A stretch of 64,000 bases of DNA. It comes from an uncultured Collinsella sp. Lineage in GTDB: Bacteria > Actinomycetota > Coriobacteriia > Coriobacteriales > Coriobacteriaceae. This document shows, piece by piece, positions 59,722 to 64,000 of this stretch; position 1 is the stretch's first letter, and each line of letters starts with the position of its first letter. The stretch covers positions 1-64,000 of the forward strand of contig UQIS01000002.1 of NCBI GenBank assembly GCA_900541245.1, in the 5' to 3' direction. The notes beneath the pieces were generated by a model. The model did not search any database. It saw nothing but the letters and a program-made list of their open reading frames with translations, and was not told the DNA's origin. The position numbers and the translations under genes were made by a program.

Positions 59722-59786
59722 GCTCGATTTCTTATTAGATTAAGTGAGCGATCAGGGAATCGCACTCCCCCTGCCGAGTTAACGTA

Positions 59787-59913
59787 GGGCCCGCCCTGGT
59801 GTTACTTTTCAGAACACTCCGCAGGACGCAAGAAACCCCCGCCGCACGAAGTGCGCAGCGGGGGTTTCTTGCATGTCCGAGGACGTTCTGAAAAGTAACA
59901 CCAGGGCGGGCCC
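59787..59913. repeat. Nested perfect inverted repeat 3' of oppF
   Basis: A 29-base left arm (59787-59815, starting GGGCCCGCCCTGGTGTTACT) pairs perfectly with 59885-59913. Inside, GCAAGAAACCCCCGC (59828-59842) pairs perfectly with 59858-59872, capped by CGCAC GAA GTGCG. It starts 17 bases after the oppF stop on the minus strand. Confidence 0.85.
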
Positions 59914-59929
59914 GGACGAGAACAACCGA

Positions 59930-60958
59930 CTACAGGTCGATGTGCGATTCCTTGATCGGGAACGGCTCCGCGAAGTGGCAGGCGCAGCAGTGGCCCGGTG
60001 CGACTTCCTTAAACTCGGGAAGCTTCTCAGAGCAGATGCCCTGCGCGATCGGGCAGCGCGTGTGGAAACGGCAGCCGGTCGGCGGATCCAGCGGCGACGG
60101 CGGATCGCCAGCGAGGATGATGCGCTTGCGGGTCTTCTGGATATCAGGATCGGGAACCGGCACGGCAGACAGCAGCGACTGCGTGTACGGATGGTGAGGC
60201 TCGCTGTAGAGCGTCTTCCAGTCCGAAACCTCAACCATCTTACCCAGATACATAACGGCAACGCGATCGGAAATGTGCTGCACGACGGACAGGTCGTGAG
60301 CGATAAACAGATACGCGGTACCGAACTTGTCCTGCAGTTCCTTGAGCAGGTTCAGAACCTGGGCCTGAATGGACACATCCAGAGCAGAAACTGGCTCGTC
60401 GCAGATAATCAGCTTGGGCTTCAGCGCAAAAGCGCGGGCAATACCGACACGCTGACGCTGACCGCCGGAGAACTCATGCGGATAGCGGTTGATGTGCTCG
60501 GGGTTCAGTCCAACGACGTCGAGAAGCTCGCGGACGCGCTCAATGCGCTCCTCCTTGGTACCCACGCCATGAATGGTCATGGGCTCGGAGACAATCTCTC
60601 CGATGGTCATACGAGGGTTGAGCGAAGCATAAGGATCCTGGAAGATAAACTGCATCTCGCGACGCATGTCCTTGATCTCATGCTTGCTCATCTCTGCAAC
60701 ATCTTTGCCCTGGAAGAACACCTTACCGGCGGTCGGCTTGGTCAGACGCATGATGGTGCGGCCCGTCGTGGACTTGCCGCAACCAGACTCGCCAACCAGA
60801 CCAAAGGTCTCGCCAGGATAAATCTCAAAAGAGATGTCATTTACAGCAGAGACGACACGCTTGGAGAAGCGCTTGGCGAACATGCCGGACTCAGCGGGAA
60901 ACTCCTTAGAGAGGTGCTCGACCTTCAGCAGCGGAGTGCGCTCGTTGGTATCTGCCAT
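59930..60958 (-). CDS. oppF: Oligopeptide ABC transporter ATPase OppF
   Basis: A 342-residue ATPase. Walker A GESGCGKSTTGRT, signature FSGGQRQRVGIARAFALKP, Walker B LIICDEPVSALD, and a C-terminal Cys-rich CRFHTRCPIAQGICSEKLPEF motif typical of OppD/DppD-family ATPases. It pairs with OppD to energise peptide uptake. Its ATG overlaps the oppD stop, so the two subunits are translationally coupled. Confidence 0.9.
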   Translation of the reverse strand: MADTNERTPLLKVEHLSKEFPAESGMFAKRFSKRVVSAVNDISFEIYPGETFGLVGESGCGKSTTGRTIMRLTKPTAGKVFFQGKDVAEMSKHEIKDMRREMQFIFQDPYASLNPRMTIGEIVSEPMTIHGVGTKEERIERVRELLDVVGLNPEHINRYPHEFSGGQRQRVGIARAFALKPKLIICDEPVSALDVSIQAQVLNLLKELQDKFGTAYLFIAHDLSVVQHISDRVAVMYLGKMVEVSDWKTLYSEPHHPYTQSLLSAVPVPDPDIQKTRKRIILAGDPPSPLDPPTGCRFHTRCPIAQGICSEKLPEFKEVAPGHCCACHFAEPFPIKESHIDL

Positions 60959-62049
60959 TACGCCTCGCCTCCCTTCTTGGAATCCTTGCGCGTACGGGAC
61001 GTCTCAGGAGCGTTCTTGAGGAACTCGGGGTCACCGGAGTAGTGGCACGCAGAGTAATGACCAGACTCGGTGACAACGCGCTCGGGGCGCTGCTTGCGGC
61101 ACTTGTCCGTCGCATAGGGGCAGCGAGGAGAGAAGACGCAGCCCTCAGGCAGGTTCATGAGCGAAGGCGGGTTGCCGTGAATCGGCGTAAGAGGCTTCTT
61201 CTCTTCGATGGCCTGCTCCGGGATGGAGCGGATAAGGCCCCAGGTGTAGGGGTGGCGGCTCTCGTAGAAGATTTCCTCAGCAGTACCGAACTCGACGGGA
61301 CGGCCGGCGTACATAACCATGATCTTGTCAGCCATATCGGCGACAACGCCCAGGTCATGGGTGATCATGATGATGGCGTTGCCGTTCTTCTCCTGCATTT
61401 CCTGCATAAGCTCAATAATCTGAGCCTGAATGGTAACGTCCAAGGCAGTCGTGGGCTCGTCGGCAATCAGAATATCGGGGTCGCAGGCAAGAGCCATAGC
61501 GATCATGACGCGCTGACGCATACCGCCAGAGAACTGGTGCGGATACTCATTGACGCGCTTCTCGGGCTCGGGAATGCCAACGAGGTCCAAAAGCTCGGTG
61601 GCTCGCTTGAGCGCCTCCTGCTTGGAGTAGCCACGGTGCAGACGAAGACCCTCGCCTACCTGCTTGCCGATCTTATAGACCGGGTTCAAGGAGGTCATAG
61701 GATCCTGGAAGATCATCGCGATATCGTTACCGCGAATGTGCTGCATCTCTTCCTCGGTCATCTCGAGGATAGAACGACCGCGATAGCGAACGTCGCCGCC
61801 CTCGATCTTTCCCGGAGGCATCGAGATAAGGCCCATGATGGTCATGGCGGTCACGGACTTACCGGAGCCGGACTCACCGACGACGCCCAGGGTCTCGCCG
61901 CGATCGAGCGTGTAGGAGACACCGTCGACAGCGCGAACGACGCCATCCTCGGTGTGGAAATACATCTTTAGGTCATCGACCTCGAGCAGATGCTGGCCCT
62001 CGGGAACCGGCTGGTCCTTCAGGTCCACATAGTTCTTGTTCTTCTTCAT
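60958..62049 (-). CDS. oppD: Oligopeptide ABC transporter ATPase OppD
   Basis: A 363-residue ATPase. Walker A GESGSGKSVTAMTIMGL, signature FSGGMRQRVMIAMALACDP, Walker B ILIADEPTTALDVT, and the Cys-rich C-terminal CVFSPRCPYATDKCRKQRPE, which in relatives can bind a 4Fe-4S cluster. It starts 2 bases after oppC and overlaps oppF. Confidence 0.9.
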   Translation of the reverse strand: MKKNKNYVDLKDQPVPEGQHLLEVDDLKMYFHTEDGVVRAVDGVSYTLDRGETLGVVGESGSGKSVTAMTIMGLISMPPGKIEGGDVRYRGRSILEMTEEEMQHIRGNDIAMIFQDPMTSLNPVYKIGKQVGEGLRLHRGYSKQEALKRATELLDLVGIPEPEKRVNEYPHQFSGGMRQRVMIAMALACDPDILIADEPTTALDVTIQAQIIELMQEMQEKNGNAIIMITHDLGVVADMADKIMVMYAGRPVEFGTAEEIFYESRHPYTWGLIRSIPEQAIEEKKPLTPIHGNPPSLMNLPEGCVFSPRCPYATDKCRKQRPERVVTESGHYSACHYSGDPEFLKNAPETSRTRKDSKKGGEA

Positions 62050-62051
62050 CC

Positions 62052-62987
62052 TTATGCGTCCTTCATCTTGACGTCGAGGGCGTCGCGCAAACCGTCACCC
62101 AGCAGGGTGAAGGCGAGCACCGTCGAGAGAATTGCCAGACCGGGCATGATCATCATCCAGGGAGCAGTCAGCAGATACTGCTGACCGTCCTGAATCATGG
62201 AGCCCCACGAAGGCGTAGGCGGAATAACGCCCATGCCGAGGAAGGACAGAGCAGACTCGGTCAGGATGGCGCCACCAATGTTCATGGTCGCGTAGACCAC
62301 GATGGAGGCGACGGAGTTCGGGAAGATGTGACGCACGACGATACGAGCATCAGATGCACCCATCGCGCGCGCAGCATCAACATAGTCGTTTTCCTTGACG
62401 GTCAAGATCGCAGAGCGGAAGACGCGCGCAATCGAAGGCCAGCCGAGAATACCGATGGCGATAAAGACGTTCTGAAGACCGCGGCCGATAACGGCGATCA
62501 TGGCGACAACGAACAGCACGTACGGGAACGCCAGGAAGATGTCCGCACAGCGCATGATGATCGTATCCCAGATGCCGCCGTAGAAACCGGCCAGAGCACC
62601 CATGACCAGACCGATCAGCGTGGAAATCGCGGTGGCCATAATTCCGACAGACAGCGAAACGCGCGCACCGTAGATAACGCGGACGAGAATGTCGCGACCA
62701 AGGGCGTCGGTGCCAAACGGGTGCTCTGCACACGGAGCCAGCAGCGACGTCTCGGCCATGGTGGTCGAGTCGGAAGCCGTCGGAGAACCGAGCCAGGGCT
62801 TAGCCCACAGATCTGCGGTCAGGGCAACCACAACGACGATGATGATCCAACAGACACCGATAACGGCGAGTTTGTTCTTACGAAGACGCTTAAAAGCGTC
62901 GCCCCACAGCGTGCGGGACTTCGCGGGAGCAGATGCGGCCTTGGTGGCGGTAGCCTGCTCCTGAGACTGAGAATCAGTTTCCTGCAT
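62052..62987 (-). CDS. oppC: Oligopeptide ABC transporter permease OppC
   Basis: A 311-residue permease. After a polar N-terminus of 35 residues there are about six membrane helices. FGTDALGRDILVRVIYGARVSLSVG and the EAA loop DYVDAARAMGASDARIVVRHIFPN are typical of DppC/OppC. GGGAGG precedes the start. It lies 14 bases after oppB. Confidence 0.9.
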   Translation of the reverse strand: MQETDSQSQEQATATKAASAPAKSRTLWGDAFKRLRKNKLAVIGVCWIIIVVVVALTADLWAKPWLGSPTASDSTTMAETSLLAPCAEHPFGTDALGRDILVRVIYGARVSLSVGIMATAISTLIGLVMGALAGFYGGIWDTIIMRCADIFLAFPYVLFVVAMIAVIGRGLQNVFIAIGILGWPSIARVFRSAILTVKENDYVDAARAMGASDARIVVRHIFPNSVASIVVYATMNIGGAILTESALSFLGMGVIPPTPSWGSMIQDGQQYLLTAPWMMIMPGLAILSTVLAFTLLGDGLRDALDVKMKDA

Positions 62988-63001
62988 GAGACGTACCTCC
63001 C

Positions 63002-64000
63002 TTAGGCCTTATCCGACGGACCGCCAAGGCGGATGCGCGGGTCGAGGAATGCATAGCTAATGTCGACGAGCAGGTTGATCACCATGACGACGACAACGAT
63101 GAGCGTAACGCCGCCCATAACGATGGGCCAGTCACGCATGCTAATGGCGCGATAGACCTCATAGCCGATACCGGGCCAGTTAAAGACCGTCTCGGTCAGG
63201 ATGGCGCCCGAAAGCATGCCGCCAAAGTCGACACCAATATAGGTAACGACGGGGATGAGTGCATTCTTAAGCGCATGCTTGACGATGATCGCGCGATTGG
63301 AGAGACCCTTGGCCTTTGCCGTACGGATGTAATCCTGGTTCATGACGTCAAGCAGCTGCGAGCGCATAATGCGGGCGGCGTAAGCGGTCGAAACCGAAGC
63401 CAGCGTAATGGTCGGAAGCACATAGTGCATCCAATCCTGATACTGAGAGCTGGAACCGCCGGCACCCGAGATCGGCGTGGAGATTGCACCGCCCGTGGCG
63501 TCCTTGAGGATGACGCCAAAGAACAGCTGCAGCAACATACCGAGCCAGAAGGCCGGGACCGCAACGAGGATCGACGTGGTGAGCGTTACCAAAATATCCC
63601 AGAAGGAATAACGCTTTACCGCCGAAATGATACCCGCACCGATACCCATGATTGCCTCGAGCACGATGGCGCACGCGGCAAGTTTGATCGTATACGGATA
63701 CTTCTGGGCAAAGATATCCGTAACCGGCAGCTTGCGCTGATACGAATTGCCCAGATCGCCATGAAGCAGACCGTTCATGTAATACAAGTAACGGTCCACG
63801 AGCGACGTTTGAACGGGATCGCCGTTCTCGTCAAGGATCGCGTTGCCGTCCTCGTCCGACTGGACTAGGTGATAGCGGACGCGAAGCTGAAGCTCCACCT
63901 CGGGGGACAGAGCCTTGTCTCCACCGATCAGCTTGATCGGATCTCCCGGCACGATATTCTGGAGGGCGAACAGAATCAGCGTAACGCCCAAAAACACCGG
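63002..64000 (-). CDS. oppB: Oligopeptide ABC transporter permease OppB, N-terminus beyond the window
   Basis: At least 331 residues of an OppB/DppB permease, with the first residues outside the window. Visible are FLGVTLILFALQNIVPGDP, the large outside loop with GNSYQRKLPVTDIFAQKYPYTI, and the EAA loop DYIRTAKAKGLSNRAIIVKHALKNALIPVVTYIG. A loop insertion of about 45 residues precedes the second helix. The substrate-binding gene is presumably upstream, outside the window. Confidence 0.88.
   Translation of the reverse strand, partial: PVFLGVTLILFALQNIVPGDPIKLIGGDKALSPEVELQLRVRYHLVQSDEDGNAILDENGDPVQTSLVDRYLYYMNGLLHGDLGNSYQRKLPVTDIFAQKYPYTIKLAACAIVLEAIMGIGAGIISAVKRYSFWDILVTLTTSILVAVPAFWLGMLLQLFFGVILKDATGGAISTPISGAGGSSSQYQDWMHYVLPTITLASVSTAYAARIMRSQLLDVMNQDYIRTAKAKGLSNRAIIVKHALKNALIPVVTYIGVDFGGMLSGAILTETVFNWPGIGYEVYRAISMRDWPIVMGGVTLIVVVVMVINLLVDISYAFLDPRIRLGGPSDKA

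Overview
The window is 64 kb of high-GC, densely packed bacterial chromosome. The gene content points to an anaerobic gut actinobacterium of the class Coriobacteriia, most like Collinsella (inference, no phylogeny was run). Supporting signs are a class III anaerobic ribonucleotide reductase, fructoselysine catabolism, a YfcC-family carrier, frequent GTG/TTG starts, strong AAGGAGG ribosome binding sites and few aerobic functions. There is no obvious prophage, IS element, CRISPR array or rRNA operon.

Layout. 0.1-4.4 kb: unrecognised surface or low-complexity proteins plus a visibly AT-richer pair (lipoprotein and Tat-exported papain-like protein). 4.7-9.4 kb: ettA, an sdpRI-type autoregulated pair, tcdA and a TatD nuclease, then a 220-bp element with terminal inverted repeats. 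9.7-16.5 kb: a variant fructoselysine (frl) operon (GntR regulator, YfcC carrier, amidohydrolase, FrlC, FrlB, FrlD). 16.6-19.0 kb: two HAD phosphatases and a DeoC-type aldolase. 19.0-22.7 kb: a stable-RNA-type promoter and an unexplained three-gene module: unknown protein, ClpP-like protease and a VirD4/TraG-like ATPase without its membrane anchor. 22.8-29.2 kb: pgi, a half-length Fe-ADH-like protein, a LexA-box-controlled UvrX/YolD translesion pair, a heavy-metal-domain protein, and DUF3793 plus flavodoxin. 29.2-38.5 kb: a polar amino acid ABC transporter, nfo, a Gfo/Idh/MocA oxidoreductase, a ferredoxin-tailed aldo/keto reductase, a PanE-like reductase and exported proteins, with two copies of an 87-bp palindromic repeat.

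38.8-49.5 kb: metY with a short leader peptide and a divergent LysR regulator, rnhA, a second Gfo/Idh/MocA gene, acylphosphatase, a Fur/PerR regulator, a Cof phosphatase, a SlyD-like FKBP joined to a UreE-like protein without urease, a dipeptidase, a YgjP-type metalloprotease, and a folE-HD-folB operon. 49.6-52.8 kb: nrdG and nrdD with an NrdR box. 53.4-59.3 kb: two tRNA operons (Gly-Val and Gly-Cys-Gly), a GH13 glucosidase, an RsbV-RsbW fusion plus RsbU-like phosphatase, and tRNA-Leu. 59.4-64 kb: a cluster of long nested hairpins and an oppBCDF operon that runs off the window.

The features most worth follow-up are the ClpP/VirD4-like module, the nested perfect inverted repeats at 50.4, 59.5 and 59.8 kb, the SlyD-UreE pair, the HD protein between folE and folB, the metY leader peptide and the frl operon variant.
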